Assembly: GCF_002250505.1 (NCBI RefSeq)
Contig: NZ_NJGY01000003.1
Location: 149,977-213,976 of the forward strand
Length of the DNA: 64,000 nt
From: Janthinobacterium sp. PC23-8
GTDB lineage: Bacteria > Pseudomonadota > Gammaproteobacteria > Burkholderiales > Burkholderiaceae_D
Direction: 5' to 3'
The position numbers and the translations under genes are program-made. The notes under the pieces are model-generated. The model made no database searches. It saw only the letters and a list, made by a program, of their open reading frames with translations, and was not told the origin of the DNA. Below, one piece after another: positions 35,710-45,520 of this stretch. Numbering within the stretch: position 1 is the stretch's first letter; every line of letters starts with the position of its first letter.

Positions 35710-35791
35710 AAAACGCCCATGGCGGCGTTGCACTGCCTCGCCGTACTAATCGTACTGTCTTCGGCAATGCGCCTTGCCCTGAACGTTTTTT
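35708..35791. repeat. 84-bp palindromic intergenic repeat with outer A/T arms
   Basis: Outer arms AAAAAACG (35708-35715) and CGTTTTTT (35784-35791) enclose an imperfect palindrome with GTAC-TAATC-GTAC at the centre and GGCG/TGC blocks on both sides. The first A's overlap the rlmB stop codon. It resembles multi-copy intergenic palindromes seen in betaproteobacteria, and its A/T arms would allow termination in both directions. Confidence 0.7.
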
Positions 35792-35911
35792 AGAGCTTCC
35801 AGAAAATCAGCCGCCGCCCCCGAGGCGGCGCTTGTTTATCCGCTGCTCCAGCAAGCCCCCGCGCAATACGCTACCATTTGCATCCTGTCACCTTTAGTCG
35901 AACCACCTCCC

Positions 35912-36661
35912 ATGTTCCACCACCTGCGCGAAGATATCAACAGCATCATTGAACGTGACCCGGCTGCCCGCAATGGCTGGGAGGTACTGACCTGTTATGC
36001 GGGCCTGCACGCCATCGTCATGCATGGCTGGGCGCACTGGTGCTGGCTGCGCCGCATGCAGTGGCTGGGGCGCTTTATCTCGTATATCGCGCGCATCATC
36101 ACCGGCATCGAAATCCATCCCGGCGCCGTCATCGGCCGCCGTGTCTTTATCGACCATGGCTTTGGGGTGGTGATCGGCGAGACGGCCGTGGTCGGCGACG
36201 ACTGCACTATCTACCAGGGCGTGACCCTGGGCGGCACCTCGCTGCACACGGGCAGCAAGCGTCACCCGACATTGGAGCGCGGCGTGATCGTCGGCGCCGG
36301 CGCCCAGGTGTTGGGCAGCTTTACGGTGGGCGCCTACGCCAAGGTCGGCTCGAACGCGGTGCTGTTGAAACCCGTGCCGTCCGGCGCCACGGCCGTCGGC
36401 AACCCCGCGCATATCGTGCAAAAAGACCTCAATGCCCTGCGCGAAGGCAGCACTGCCCATTTGTTCGCCGCCTATGGCGTCACGCCCAATGGCGACGATC
36501 CGCTGTCGAAAGCGCTGCAGGGCCTGATCACGCACGCCGTGGCGCAGGAGCAGCGCATCGAAACCATCCTGGCGACCTTGAAGCGCGCCGGCATTTGCTG
36601 CCAGGGCGTGCCCGAGTGTGATAAATTGGATACGGAACAGATGAACAAGCTGGTGGACTAG
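35912..36661 (+). CDS. cysE: Serine O-acetyltransferase
   Basis: Catalyses acetyl-CoA + L-serine to O-acetylserine, the first step of cysteine synthesis. It has 249 residues: a helical N-terminal region, then the left-handed beta-helix with hexapeptide repeats (GIEIHPGAVIGRRVFIDHGF with catalytic His, GVVIGETAVVGDDCTIYQGV, KRHPTLERGVIVGAGAQVLG). The C-terminal tail is longer than in minimal SATs and has three Cys (ICCQGVPEC). Feedback inhibition by cysteine is known for the family. Confidence 0.95.
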   Translation: MFHHLREDINSIIERDPAARNGWEVLTCYAGLHAIVMHGWAHWCWLRRMQWLGRFISYIARIITGIEIHPGAVIGRRVFIDHGFGVVIGETAVVGDDCTIYQGVTLGGTSLHTGSKRHPTLERGVIVGAGAQVLGSFTVGAYAKVGSNAVLLKPVPSGATAVGNPAHIVQKDLNALREGSTAHLFAAYGVTPNGDDPLSKALQGLITHAVAQEQRIETILATLKRAGICCQGVPECDKLDTEQMNKLVD

Positions 36662-36677
36662 TAAAAGAGGATGACGC

Positions 36678-37370
36678 ATGAGTACTGAAGCAAGCGCAGC
36701 AAACACCGATAATCCCAACCTGCTCGACCCGTTCGAGATCCGCGTGCTGGCCGTGCTGGCCGAAAAGGAAGCACTGACGCCGGACAGCTACCCGCTGTCG
36801 CTCAATGCCCTCACCAACGGCTGCAACCAGCTGTCCAGCCGCGAGCCGGTGATGGCCCTCACTGAGGAAACCGTGTACGACGTGCTGCAGCGCCTGATGC
36901 AGCGCAAGTTCGTCAACGGCATCACCCAGGCTGGCGCGCGCGTCGCCAAGTACGAACACCGCATGCGCATCAAATGGTCGCTGGAACAGGACAAGCTGGC
37001 CATCCTGACGATCTTGATGCTGCGCGGCCTGCAGACGGCTGGCGAGATCCGCAGCCGCAGCGGCCGCGTGCATGAATTCAAGTCCGTCGCCGACGTGGAA
37101 TCCGGCCTGCAGTTCCTGATCGACAAATACCCGCCGCTGGTGGCCAAGCTGGCGGTGGCTCCTGGCGCCAAGGAACCGCGCTATGGCCATCTGCTGGGCG
37201 GCGAAGCAGCGCTGGCGCAGATCGAGACGGCGGCAGGTTATGCCGGCGCCGTCAGCGCGCCGCAGCAGGGCAGCAGGGTGGCCCAGCTGGAGCAGGAAGT
37301 GCTGCAGTTGCGCAGCGACTTTGATGGACTGGCGGCACAGTTCGAGGCGTTCAGAAAGCAGTTTGAATAA
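36678..37370 (+). CDS. YceH family protein (DUF480)
   Basis: A 230-residue protein with two winged-helix domains: FEIRVLAVLAEKEALTPDSY, then YPLSLNALTNGCNQLSSREP, and a second around LTILMLRGLQTAGEIRSRSG. It ends in a predicted coiled coil (VAQLEQEVLQLRSDFDGLAA). AGAGGATGACGC precedes the ATG, 16 bp after cysE, so they may be co-transcribed. The molecular role of the family is unknown. Confidence 0.9.
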   Translation: MSTEASAANTDNPNLLDPFEIRVLAVLAEKEALTPDSYPLSLNALTNGCNQLSSREPVMALTEETVYDVLQRLMQRKFVNGITQAGARVAKYEHRMRIKWSLEQDKLAILTILMLRGLQTAGEIRSRSGRVHEFKSVADVESGLQFLIDKYPPLVAKLAVAPGAKEPRYGHLLGGEAALAQIETAAGYAGAVSAPQQGSRVAQLEQEVLQLRSDFDGLAAQFEAFRKQFE

Positions 37371-37375
37371 GTTGT

Positions 37376-38986
37376 TCAGTTCGCCGGATAATTCCGCGGA
37401 TCGATCATCGGCGTGCCGTGGTGTGCAAACACGTCGCCGCCGTTCGGATGCTTCTGCGCGCGCCGCTTTTCCTCTGACGGCGGACTGACCAGCACAATCG
37501 ACGCTTCCTGCGCATTGCGCAGGTTGACCGCCGCGCTGACGCCGCCGTCGCGGTAGCTGCCCATCACACCGATCGCCATCTGCACGAACAGCGTGGCCGC
37601 GCCCGTATTGCCCAGGCGCCGGTCGGTGTCGATCCATTGTGCCAGGTTGCCGCTGTCGAGTTCCGCGCCACCGTCTTGCGCGTGTTTCATCAAGGTCTTG
37701 TGCAAGGTGATCAGTTGTTGTGTATCGCCGCCGGTGGCCGCCACAAGGCGCGCCGGCGCCGCCGCCCGCTGCGTTTCGGGCAGGGTACGCAGCGCTTCCT
37801 GCCAGCCAGCCTGCAAGGCGCGCTCGCGCTGGTCACGGCGCGTCAAGGGCTTGCCGTGCTCGTCGACCATCTTGACGAAAATGGGACGGTGGATAAAGCC
37901 CAGGGTGGGCAGACGGTCGAGCTGCGCCAGCTGTTCCTTGTTGAAGGGTACCGGAAACCAGGGCGTCGGCTGCCATTGCCTGGGGGGATGGTAGTTGCGG
38001 CCATGGAGCTTGTCGAGCAGGCTGAAACTGCCGGTGCCGCGGATATCGGTGCGGCGCGCGAATTGGGCGGCGACGGGCAGCCATTCGTCGATCAGCGGTA
38101 CTCTGCCGACGGGTGAATCCGGTTCCGGCCTGGGAACCTTGCGGGTCAATTCGTCATACGCCAGATACAGCCGGCGCGCCACGCCGAAGTTATTGAGGTC
38201 GTCGACACTGTCTTCGGGTGGCGCATCGTCAAACGCAAACTTGCGTACCGCATCGATGCGCTCGCGCCGGGCCAGCACGAACAGGGCGGAGGCGTCGGGC
38301 ATTTCGGGGATGTAATAACCGTTCTTTAGTAGTTCGGGAGTATTGGGAAGACGGTTGCCATCACGTGACTCCATGCCGTCGTGCGAATTCAAGATTATGT
38401 ATGGCACGTCCGGATGAGCATCAAAAAATGCAAATACCTCTTTCAGAATTCTGTCTGGATACTCGTCGAAACGCCTGGCGGCAGCGGTAAACAAATGCCA
38501 ATGCATGCCGGACGAACTGGCACTCCCGGCCAATCCTGACCTGGGGGAATCGGGGCTATCCTGCATGTCGGGATCAGCAATTGGACCTTCAGCGTTAAAC
38601 ACAGGTACGGCAAAATACATAGGCGTATTGAGTGCACCATTTTCGAGCGTGTCACCAGCGCGACCTCCGCTGATACCGGCTTTCTCAAGACTATTCCAAG
38701 GGTATTTTTCCTTGTTCTGCTCACGAATGCTGGAATAGGCGTGCCCCTTTTGAAGAGCCTCCCATAGTTTTCCTTGCCGATATTTGTCCAACGTGACACC
38801 GAGGCCGATCACTTCCAGCACATACTCGCGCCGGGATTGTTCGCTGACAGGCGCCGTTTGTGTGATCGGCTTGACGGCGGGGACAGGGTTCCGTTGACTG
38901 AACCAGCGCGTGCCGAACAGGCTTGCGGCAATGATAGGTGGTATCAGCAAGAGCGATTGGAGGTATTTCCCGGTCTTGATGGCCAT
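37376..38986 (-). CDS. tla3: Type VI lipase adaptor Tla3-like protein (DUF2875)
   Basis: A 536-residue protein with an N-terminal membrane anchor (MAIKTGKYLQSLLLIPPIIA) and a large periplasmic-type domain with conserved blocks IVLVSPPSEEKRRAQKHPNG and QMAIGVMGSYRDGG. In enteroaggregative E. coli, Tla3 hands the phospholipase Tle3 to VgrG for delivery by the type VI system. The ATG at 38986 has AGGAG upstream; a longer reading to 39034 would overlap the tle3-like stop. It follows the Tle3-like gene on the same strand, as expected for partners. Base composition near its 5' end is AT-richer than its neighbours, hinting at transfer. Confidence 0.8.
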   Translation of the reverse strand: MAIKTGKYLQSLLLIPPIIAASLFGTRWFSQRNPVPAVKPITQTAPVSEQSRREYVLEVIGLGVTLDKYRQGKLWEALQKGHAYSSIREQNKEKYPWNSLEKAGISGGRAGDTLENGALNTPMYFAVPVFNAEGPIADPDMQDSPDSPRSGLAGSASSSGMHWHLFTAAARRFDEYPDRILKEVFAFFDAHPDVPYIILNSHDGMESRDGNRLPNTPELLKNGYYIPEMPDASALFVLARRERIDAVRKFAFDDAPPEDSVDDLNNFGVARRLYLAYDELTRKVPRPEPDSPVGRVPLIDEWLPVAAQFARRTDIRGTGSFSLLDKLHGRNYHPPRQWQPTPWFPVPFNKEQLAQLDRLPTLGFIHRPIFVKMVDEHGKPLTRRDQRERALQAGWQEALRTLPETQRAAAPARLVAATGGDTQQLITLHKTLMKHAQDGGAELDSGNLAQWIDTDRRLGNTGAATLFVQMAIGVMGSYRDGGVSAAVNLRNAQEASIVLVSPPSEEKRRAQKHPNGGDVFAHHGTPMIDPRNYPAN

Positions 38987-39030
38987 CGTGTGCTCCTGTA
39001 AGAATGACATGGGATCGGATGATAGATTGT

Positions 39031-41361
39031 TCATTTTGGAATATCATTGATGGCTCGACGGCTGAGGGGCGGGAAGACAGATTCGGTACGCCGTCCATTG
39101 ACCGTTTCGCACACAACAGTCGATGGCATTCCTGCGAATAATGAGGGAACACAGGCGGGGAGTTCTCCAGAACTGTAATACCTTGCGTTGCCAAAGATGA
39201 CAGCTTTGCGTTCTGCTGGTTCTGCAGACCAATATGGGGAAAATTTTTTCGTGAATGTATCCCATCGCAATATTGATGGACGAGGAATTTGGTCATTGGT
39301 CTTGAGCCGCCAATCCGCTACCGCACATAAGTATTCATAAAACCGTGGATCACTGCTTGCCTTGCCGCCACCGATGGCCACGTCATACGCCGTCACATTC
39401 CGGTGATTGTCCGCATTGCCGATAATTGCGCCGTGAAAGGACTTGGGACTGACCTCATGCTGCCAGCGCTTGCGCGCCTCGTTTGGGGTTTCCATGGCAT
39501 CGATGTACAGCAGGTCGCCGCCTTGCGGGTAGCGCGCGACACGCTCCAGCCTGCGCCAATCGCCTGGCTCTTTGCCTCGATTGAGCGCTTGTTCCACCTG
39601 TTTGTGCGCAGCCGGGCTGAAAGGGCCATAGCCATGTACTGATTTCCGGTCATGCTCGGGACGTGGATCGTCAACGACTGCCCTTGGAAGTTGGCGCAAG
39701 CCGTCGCTGCTGGTCACGGCGATGGCCGCGTCGATCGGGTCGACCTCTTCGCACGGGCCTTGCTTCTTGGGCGGCAGCGCGGCCTGGCTTGATGTGGCGG
39801 GGAACTGGCCGGGACGCAGTTCACCGCCATCGAGCACGGCTGCCCTGGGCACGCGCAGCGCTTCGCCGTTGATGGTGCGCAGGCCGGCGCGGCGGCGCGC
39901 TTCGGTTGAAAAGATGTTCCATTTGCTCGGCGTGACGGACGGCCATTGGGCTTCGTCGTGGCTGGCGCGGTGGCCGCGGTTGGCGTCGGCCACATGGGCG
40001 TGGTCGTCCTCGCCGTCCAGGCGCAAGGCGTAATCGTGGGGCGGCAGGCCGACCAGCACCGGCCCCGTGGCTTTTTTCGCCGGATCGAGCCGCCGCTTGT
40101 CGGTGAAGACGCGCTGGTAAAAGCCCGCGCCCAGCTCGCGCAAGGGCTGGCGGCGCTGGTACTCCTTTTCCCAGTAGGTGGGGCCGTCGCCCCAGATGCT
40201 TTTTTCCGTCTTGCCTTTCGTCGTCGACAGGCAGTTACCTTCGAGGTGATCGGGCACGCCCTGCCAGCCGATGCCCTGCATATTGTCCAGCGCGACCGTC
40301 ATGTCTTCCGGGCAAAAGTACAGATACACCTTGCCGCGGTTGTCGCGGTCCGCTTCGGCTTTCCACGGCGCGCCCGCCATGCCGTGGCACAGCGCATGGT
40401 CCTTGATCTGGCCGAAGGCGGGCGTGGCGTGCTTTTTTGCGACCAGGCCCTGCACGATCTGCACCAAGGTCTGCAATCGCGCATGGAAGGTCTGGCGGTT
40501 GTTGATGGCGGCATACTGTTCTGCCATGGCCGGGTCCTGGCCGCCGCCAAAGATGCGGCTCGTTTCGATGGTGCCGAAAAACATGGTGGTCTCTTCCACC
40601 AGGCTGTAGGGCGGATGGGTGAGGATCAGCGTGTCGGCCGGGCGCTGGCCTTCGTCCATCAGGAAAGCTTGCGCCAGCAGTGAAATCAGGCAGCCCTGGC
40701 TGTGGGCGATGATCGAGACGACATCGTTCTGGTCGTAGTCGCGGATCATGGCGATCAAGGCCGCCAGGCGTTTGGCGGCCAGCACCATGTACATGCGGCC
40801 CGGCGCCGTCATCAACGGCCGTACCGGGTCGCCACCCATGTCGATCGGCGAATACAGGCCCTTGTTCCACATGTCGGGCAGCGTATTGGTGGCGTTGCCG
40901 AACGGGCCGCCATTTTTCGACATGTCCTTGTCGAGCCGGTTGCCGTGGCGGTCCGTGTTCTGGCCGTTGACAACCTTGCTTGCATTGCCGCGTTCCCGGT
41001 AGCCCCAGTAAAACGGAATCACCGGGCTGTTGGTGGTCTCAAGCAGCTGGCGCTTGAACAATACCGCATCCGGGTCCGGCTCCACCGTGTCCTTTTCCTC
41101 GAGCTGCGGCAGGCGGTAGCTGGCGGGGCGCAGTATGGGCTGGCGGAGGTCGGCGCCATACAGGCGCGCGTTCAGGCCCTGGCACAAGCCTTTTTCGACG
41201 GCGCCAAAACTGGTGCCGACATCGTTGACGCCATGGATCACGATCACATTGCCGGGCAGCTCGCGCCGTATGCGCACGCGCGCCGGTTGATCGGGCGAAC
41301 GCTCGCATTGCAGCAGCGCCTGCTCGCTGCCGGTCACATAAGGAATTTTCGGATACGTCAT
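39031..41361 (-). CDS. tle3: Type VI secretion phospholipase effector Tle3-like (DUF3274, alpha/beta hydrolase)
   Basis: A 776-residue alpha/beta hydrolase-like protein. The N-terminal half has RELPGNVIVIHGVNDVGTSF (oxyanion-loop region) and the nucleophile elbow VSIIAHSQGCLISLLAQAFL, where AHSQG replaces the usual GxSxG with Ala in the first position. The C-terminal half is DUF3274-like (YLYFCPEDMTVALDNMQGIG; GNADNHRNVTAYDVAIGGGK). Tle3 enzymes attack membrane phospholipids of rival cells. ATG 41361 is chosen because the residues before it are unlike the family. The Tla3-like adaptor follows; no vgrG and no recognisable immunity gene lies on either side. The 3' third is AT-richer than the rest. 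Confidence 0.82.
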   Translation of the reverse strand: MTYPKIPYVTGSEQALLQCERSPDQPARVRIRRELPGNVIVIHGVNDVGTSFGAVEKGLCQGLNARLYGADLRQPILRPASYRLPQLEEKDTVEPDPDAVLFKRQLLETTNSPVIPFYWGYRERGNASKVVNGQNTDRHGNRLDKDMSKNGGPFGNATNTLPDMWNKGLYSPIDMGGDPVRPLMTAPGRMYMVLAAKRLAALIAMIRDYDQNDVVSIIAHSQGCLISLLAQAFLMDEGQRPADTLILTHPPYSLVEETTMFFGTIETSRIFGGGQDPAMAEQYAAINNRQTFHARLQTLVQIVQGLVAKKHATPAFGQIKDHALCHGMAGAPWKAEADRDNRGKVYLYFCPEDMTVALDNMQGIGWQGVPDHLEGNCLSTTKGKTEKSIWGDGPTYWEKEYQRRQPLRELGAGFYQRVFTDKRRLDPAKKATGPVLVGLPPHDYALRLDGEDDHAHVADANRGHRASHDEAQWPSVTPSKWNIFSTEARRRAGLRTINGEALRVPRAAVLDGGELRPGQFPATSSQAALPPKKQGPCEEVDPIDAAIAVTSSDGLRQLPRAVVDDPRPEHDRKSVHGYGPFSPAAHKQVEQALNRGKEPGDWRRLERVARYPQGGDLLYIDAMETPNEARKRWQHEVSPKSFHGAIIGNADNHRNVTAYDVAIGGGKASSDPRFYEYLCAVADWRLKTNDQIPRPSILRWDTFTKKFSPYWSAEPAERKAVIFGNARYYSSGELPACVPSLFAGMPSTVVCETVNGRRTESVFPPLSRRAINDIPK

Positions 41362-41658
41362 CGCCGCGCCTGTTTTCCATGCTGCTGGGAAACACAGTGT
41401 AGGGCGATGGCGGCTGTTGTCAGTCGCCGATTGGGGCTTGTTTGCGCTGGCGCAGTGAAAAAGCAGCCTGGAGCGGGATGCTGCTTCTTGATGCGCTTGC
41501 AGCAGTTGCTCCACACCGAAGCCTATGCGGCAAATCGATGGTTAAACAACATAAATTTCACAAATATGATAAATTAAATTTAAATATTGAATTTATTTTG
41601 AAATTTGGTTACTATCAAATTATCGTCAATTACTTGTCAACCAACCTGCGGAGATTCC
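41362..41658. promoter_or_regulatory. AT-rich intergenic region upstream of cheW
   Basis: About 41535-41640 is mostly A/T in runs (AAATTAAATTTAAATATTG), in sharp contrast to the GC-rich surroundings. No gene is supported. It may hold the cheW promoter or be a silencing target linked to the T6SS island; no clear -35/-10 pair stands out. Confidence 0.45.
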
Positions 41659-42135
41659 ATGGAACAGCACACCAATGAAGAGAAGTCCAGTCTGAGCAGT
41701 CTGGTATTTGGCTTGGGCAAAGAAGAATATGCGATCGATATCCTGCTGGTGCAGGAGTTATGCGGCTATGGCAAAGTGACCCAACTGGCCAACACGCCCG
41801 ACTATTTCATGGGCGTGGTCAATCTGCGCGGCGTGATCGTGCCCCTGATCGACCTGCGCGTGCGCTTCGGCTTTGCCAGTCCCAGCTACAACGACAGCAC
41901 GGTGGTGGTCATGCTGACCCTGTCCGGCAAGACCACCGGCATCGTGGTCGATAGCGTGGCCGATGTCGTCACCCTGGGCGACGCCCAGATCAAGCCATCG
42001 CCGGACATGAGCCAAAGCAGCGCCGCGTACATGCGGGCGATCGCGGTGGTTGAAGAACGGATGATCATCATGCTCGATATCGCGGCGCTGGTGAACGACC
42101 TCTGCCCGCAACAGGCAGCATTGCTGGCGGCTTGA
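41659..42135 (+). CDS. cheW: Chemotaxis coupling protein CheW
   Basis: A 158-residue single CheW domain that couples chemoreceptors to CheA. The pattern is clear in LVFGLGKEEYAIDILLVQEL, then NTPDYFMGVVNLRGVIVPLI, DLRVRFGF and IVVDSVADVVTLGDAQIKP. GGAG lies 5 bp before the ATG; residues encoded upstream are rejected. It is followed 111 bp later by a chemoreceptor gene, while cheA, cheY and the other core genes are not in the window. Confidence 0.95.
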   Translation: MEQHTNEEKSSLSSLVFGLGKEEYAIDILLVQELCGYGKVTQLANTPDYFMGVVNLRGVIVPLIDLRVRFGFASPSYNDSTVVVMLTLSGKTTGIVVDSVADVVTLGDAQIKPSPDMSQSSAAYMRAIAVVEERMIIMLDIAALVNDLCPQQAALLAA

Positions 42136-42246
42136 GGAGCGTTGTGTGAAGCCGTCGGCTTGCCAGATCGCCCCTCGCTCCGGGGTGGCCCATCTCTGCC
42201 GCATCGCTGCTGGTGCAGCAATCTGATTTGATAGAGCGAGAACCGC

Positions 42247-43875
42247 ATGAAATTGTCTGACTGTAAGCTGGGAGTGCGCCTGGGGCTGGGTTTTGGCGCC
42301 GTGCTGGTGCTGTTGCTGATCCTTGCCACGGTGGCCATCACCCGCATCAATTCCAACAATCTTGCCATTTCCAATATTATCAACGACCGCTACGCCAAGG
42401 TCATGCTGGCCCAGGCCATCCAGTTCGAGGTCAATGTGCAGGCACGCTTCCTGCGCAATGCCATCATCGGCGCCGCGGACAAGGCGGAAGTGGCGAGCAT
42501 GCTGGAAAAAATTGCCGAGTCCGTCAAGAAGAATGACGGTTACAGCGAAAAAATGAAAGTATCGATACACAGCGAAAAAGGTCAGGCGCTGTTCGCGGCG
42601 ATGGCCGACAAGCGCGCCCGCTATGGCGCGGCGCGCGGCGTGGTAATTCGTACGCTTCAAGAAGGCAAGGTCGCCGCCGCCGGCGCCTACCTGCTGAAAG
42701 AAGTGCGTCCGCCGCAAAGCGAATTCTTCGCCGCGCTGCAGGCGATGATCGATTTCCAGCAGTCATTGATGAAGCGGGACGGAGAGCAGGCCGAGGCTGA
42801 CGGCAAAGCGGCTGTCGCCATGACCCTTGGCTTGTCGATAGGCGCCGCCATCATGGCCATCGTCATCGCGGTGCTCACCACGCGCTCGATCACGGGGCCG
42901 GTCAATCAGGCGGTGGCGCTCGCGCAGGCGGTGGCGGCTGGCGACCTCAGCCGTAAGATCGAGGTCAGCAGCGGCGACGAAATTGGCCTGCTGCTGCAGG
43001 CGCTGAAGGACATGAACGCCAGCCTGCTCAATATTGTCGGCCAGGTGCGCGCCGGTACCAACGAGATCGCCACCGCAAGTACCGAGATTGCGAAGGGCAA
43101 TATGGACCTGTCGTCGCGCACCGAGCAGCAGGCCGGTGCGCTGGAGGAAACCGCCTCGTCGATGGAGGAACTGACCTCGACCGTGAGGCAGAACAGCGAA
43201 AATGCGCGCCAGGCCAACCAGTTGGCCCAGTCGGCCACGGACATCGCCCGCAAGGGCGGTGTGGTGGTGGCCAACGTGGTCACGACGATGGGCGAGATCA
43301 GTGCCTCGGCCAACAGGATCGCCGACATCATCGGCGCGATCGATGGAATCGCCTTTCAGACCAATATTCTGGCGCTCAACGCGGCCGTGGAAGCGGCGCG
43401 CGCCGGCGAACAGGGGCGCGGCTTCGCAGTGGTGGCGTCGGAGGTGCGCAATCTCGCGCAACGCTCCGCCGCCGCAGCCAAGGAAATCAAGACCTTGATT
43501 GGCGATTCGCTTGAAAAAGTCAACGCTGGCAACGAACTGGTACAGACCGCCGGCACGACGATGCGCGATGTCGTCGGCAGCATTGAACGCGTGACCGCCA
43601 TCATGAGCGATATCAGCGCAGCGGGCCGGGAGCAGGAAACCGGCATCGAGCAGATCAACCAGGCGGTCACTGAAATGGACGCCGTCACGCAGCAGAATGC
43701 CGCATTGGTGGAGCAGGCGGCGGCGGCCACCGCCGCACTGGAGGAACAAGCTGCGCAACTGGCCCAGGTGGTGAGCGTCTTTACTCTCGACGGCAGTGCC
43801 GGCTCTGCACAGGCCAGGCCTGCTGGCAAACCGGTCAAGCGCGCTGTCAGGAAGGAAGTGGCACTTGAGTGGTAG
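42247..43875 (+). CDS. Methyl-accepting chemotaxis protein
   Basis: A 542-residue chemoreceptor. Helix 1 (about 13-32) and helix 2 (about 192-212; [20 protein letters not shown]) enclose a four-helix-bundle sensor of about 160 residues. A HAMP domain follows ([20 protein letters not shown]), then the signalling domain with the hairpin tip ([20 protein letters not shown], then [17 protein letters not shown]) that binds CheA and CheW. There is no C-terminal NWETF-type pentapeptide for CheR docking. Its last 29 bp overlap the convergent DUF72 gene. Ligand unknown. Confidence 0.95.
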   Translation: MKLSDCKLGVRLGLGFGAVLVLLLILATVAITRINSNNLAISNIINDRYAKVMLAQAIQFEVNVQARFLRNAIIGAADKAEVASMLEKIAESVKKNDGYSEKMKVSIHSEKGQALFAAMADKRARYGAARGVVIRTLQEGKVAAAGAYLLKEVRPPQSEFFAALQAMIDFQQSLMKRDGEQAEADGKAAVAMTLGLSIGAAIMAIVIAVLTTRSITGPVNQAVALAQAVAAGDLSRKIEVSSGDEIGLLLQALKDMNASLLNIVGQVRAGTNEIATASTEIAKGNMDLSSRTEQQAGALEETASSMEELTSTVRQNSENARQANQLAQSATDIARKGGVVVANVVTTMGEISASANRIADIIGAIDGIAFQTNILALNAAVEAARAGEQGRGFAVVASEVRNLAQRSAAAAKEIKTLIGDSLEKVNAGNELVQTAGTTMRDVVGSIERVTAIMSDISAAGREQETGIEQINQAVTEMDAVTQQNAALVEQAAAATAALEEQAAQLAQVVSVFTLDGSAGSAQARPAGKPVKRAVRKEVALEW

Positions 43876-44605
43876 CAGTGCTGAATGTGTTGTTCAGGCG
43901 TTGCTGCAGATCCAGCGCATTGACCAGGGCCGCACCCGACGCCGTATTATCGAAAATACACCAGCTGCCTGCCGCAGCTAGGCTGCGCAGTTCGGTGCTC
44001 AAGGACTCGAGAAATTCGGCGCAATAATCCGAGTAATAGATTTTCGGGCTGCCGTGCAGGCGGATATAAGCCTGCCCGGTGGTCGGCTCATGCGGCCCCG
44101 GCTGTCCGGCGGGCGGGTCGGCGCGTACGCGGGTGATGTGCCGTTCGCGCAGCAAGGCCGTGGCAGGCTCGGCGAACCAGCTGGCGTGGCGCGCTTCGAA
44201 GGCCAGCATGCACTGAAAATAGGCACGCAGCCGCGTGAAAAAATCTTCAGCCACGGCAGCGTCAAAACACAGGCTGGGCGGCAGTTGCACCAGCACGCAG
44301 CCCAGCTTGTCTTTCAAGTTGCCGGCCTCGCCGGCAAAACGCTCCAGTTCGGCCTCGCAAGCCTTCAGCCGCAGCGCGTGCGTGACCTGGCGCGGCAGCT
44401 TGACGCTGAAGCGAAAATCGTCGGGCACGCTGTCGGACCAGCGCGCATAGGTCGCCGGCTGGTGGGGGCGGTAGAACGAGGTATTGATTTCGGCACAGTT
44501 GAGCACAAGGCCGTAGCGCTGCAGATGACTGCCTTCGCCGGGGAAGCTGCTTGAGGCTGCGCTGGAAATACCCCAGCCAGCCGTGCCGATATACAGGGGA
44601 TTCAT
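43847..44605 (-). CDS. DUF72 domain-containing protein (YecE-like)
   Basis: A 252-residue TIM-barrel-like protein of the DUF72 family. Typical segments are [51 protein letters not shown] and [15 protein letters not shown], with the conserved [15 protein letters not shown] near the C-terminus. The family's function is not established. The 3' end overlaps the chemoreceptor gene, which limits how this region can change. Confidence 0.9.
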   Translation of the reverse strand: MNPLYIGTAGWGISSAASSSFPGEGSHLQRYGLVLNCAEINTSFYRPHQPATYARWSDSVPDDFRFSVKLPRQVTHALRLKACEAELERFAGEAGNLKDKLGCVLVQLPPSLCFDAAVAEDFFTRLRAYFQCMLAFEARHASWFAEPATALLRERHITRVRADPPAGQPGPHEPTTGQAYIRLHGSPKIYYSDYCAEFLESLSTELRSLAAAGSWCIFDNTASGAALVNALDLQQRLNNTFSTATTQVPLPS

Positions 44606-44674
44606 GCCCTTATTACAGCAGAGGCAGTTGTTTGCGCCTGTCAGACGGCGCCTTGTGGCCGCGTCGGCAAACGG

Positions 44675-45436
44675 CTATTCAATGATGGCGCCGTCGAGCG
44701 CATGGCGCGTGATGACCCCGTGGCCGTCGATGGCGATCCAGCCGCCGCGCGCCAGTTCTGCATGTTCCACATCGCATTCCCAGTCCGGCAATACGTAGCG
44801 CAAGGTGCCGTCCACTTCGTGCAGGGCAGGGCGGTGGGTGTGGCCATGGATCATGATGGTCGAGGCTTGCTCGGCGAATACCTGCGCTACCGCTTCTGGC
44901 GTGACATCCATGATCTCCATCGACTTTACGCCATTGTGCTCGCGGCTGTTCTGGCGCAGGCCGTCGATGATGGCCTTGCGCTGGGTCAAAGGCATGGCGA
45001 GAAATTGCCGTTGCCAGGCAGGCTGGCGCACCATGGCGCGAAATTCCATGTAGGCCGCGTCTTTGGTACACTCGGCGTCGCCATGCAGCAGCACGATGCG
45101 CTGGCCGGCGATCGTCGTCACATGCGGTTCGTTCAGCAAGGTGGCGCCGGCAGCAAAGGCAAAGCCTGCGCCGACCAGAAAATCGCGGTTGCCGGCGATC
45201 CAGCAGACGTGCACGCCAGCATCGCTGACAGCGCGCAGCGCGGCCGTCATGCGCGCATTGAAGGGGTCTTCCAGGTCGTCGTCGCCGGCCCAGTATTCGA
45301 ACAGGTCGCCCAACAGATACAGGGCCTGCGCGTGCTGCGCATGGTGTTCAAGAAAACAGAGAAAGGCTGCGCTGGTGCGCGGGTGCGAACGCTGCAGATG
45401 CAGGTCGGAAATAAAGAGTGCGGCAGGCATTGTCAT
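44675..45436 (-). CDS. lpxH: UDP-2,3-diacylglucosamine diphosphatase
   Basis: Hydrolyses UDP-2,3-diacylglucosamine to lipid X and UMP, a step of lipid A synthesis at the inner membrane. It has 253 residues with a calcineurin-type metal site: FISDLHL (Asp, His), YLLGDLFEYW (Asp), WIAGNRDFLVG (Asn, Asp), IVLLHGDAECTKD (His) and MIHGHTHRPALH. GGGGAG lies 9 bp before the ATG. It lies beside two cyclophilin genes on the same strand, an arrangement seen in other betaproteobacteria. Confidence 0.95.
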   Translation of the reverse strand: MTMPAALFISDLHLQRSHPRTSAAFLCFLEHHAQHAQALYLLGDLFEYWAGDDDLEDPFNARMTAALRAVSDAGVHVCWIAGNRDFLVGAGFAFAAGATLLNEPHVTTIAGQRIVLLHGDAECTKDAAYMEFRAMVRQPAWQRQFLAMPLTQRKAIIDGLRQNSREHNGVKSMEIMDVTPEAVAQVFAEQASTIMIHGHTHRPALHEVDGTLRYVLPDWECDVEHAELARGGWIAIDGHGVITRHALDGAIIE

Positions 45437-45520
45437 CGTTCAACGCTCCCCTGATCAAGATTGTGCATGGAAGCAAGAAGTACGTGGCAATGCCTGTGCG
45501 TCATGATACGTGAGCCAATA

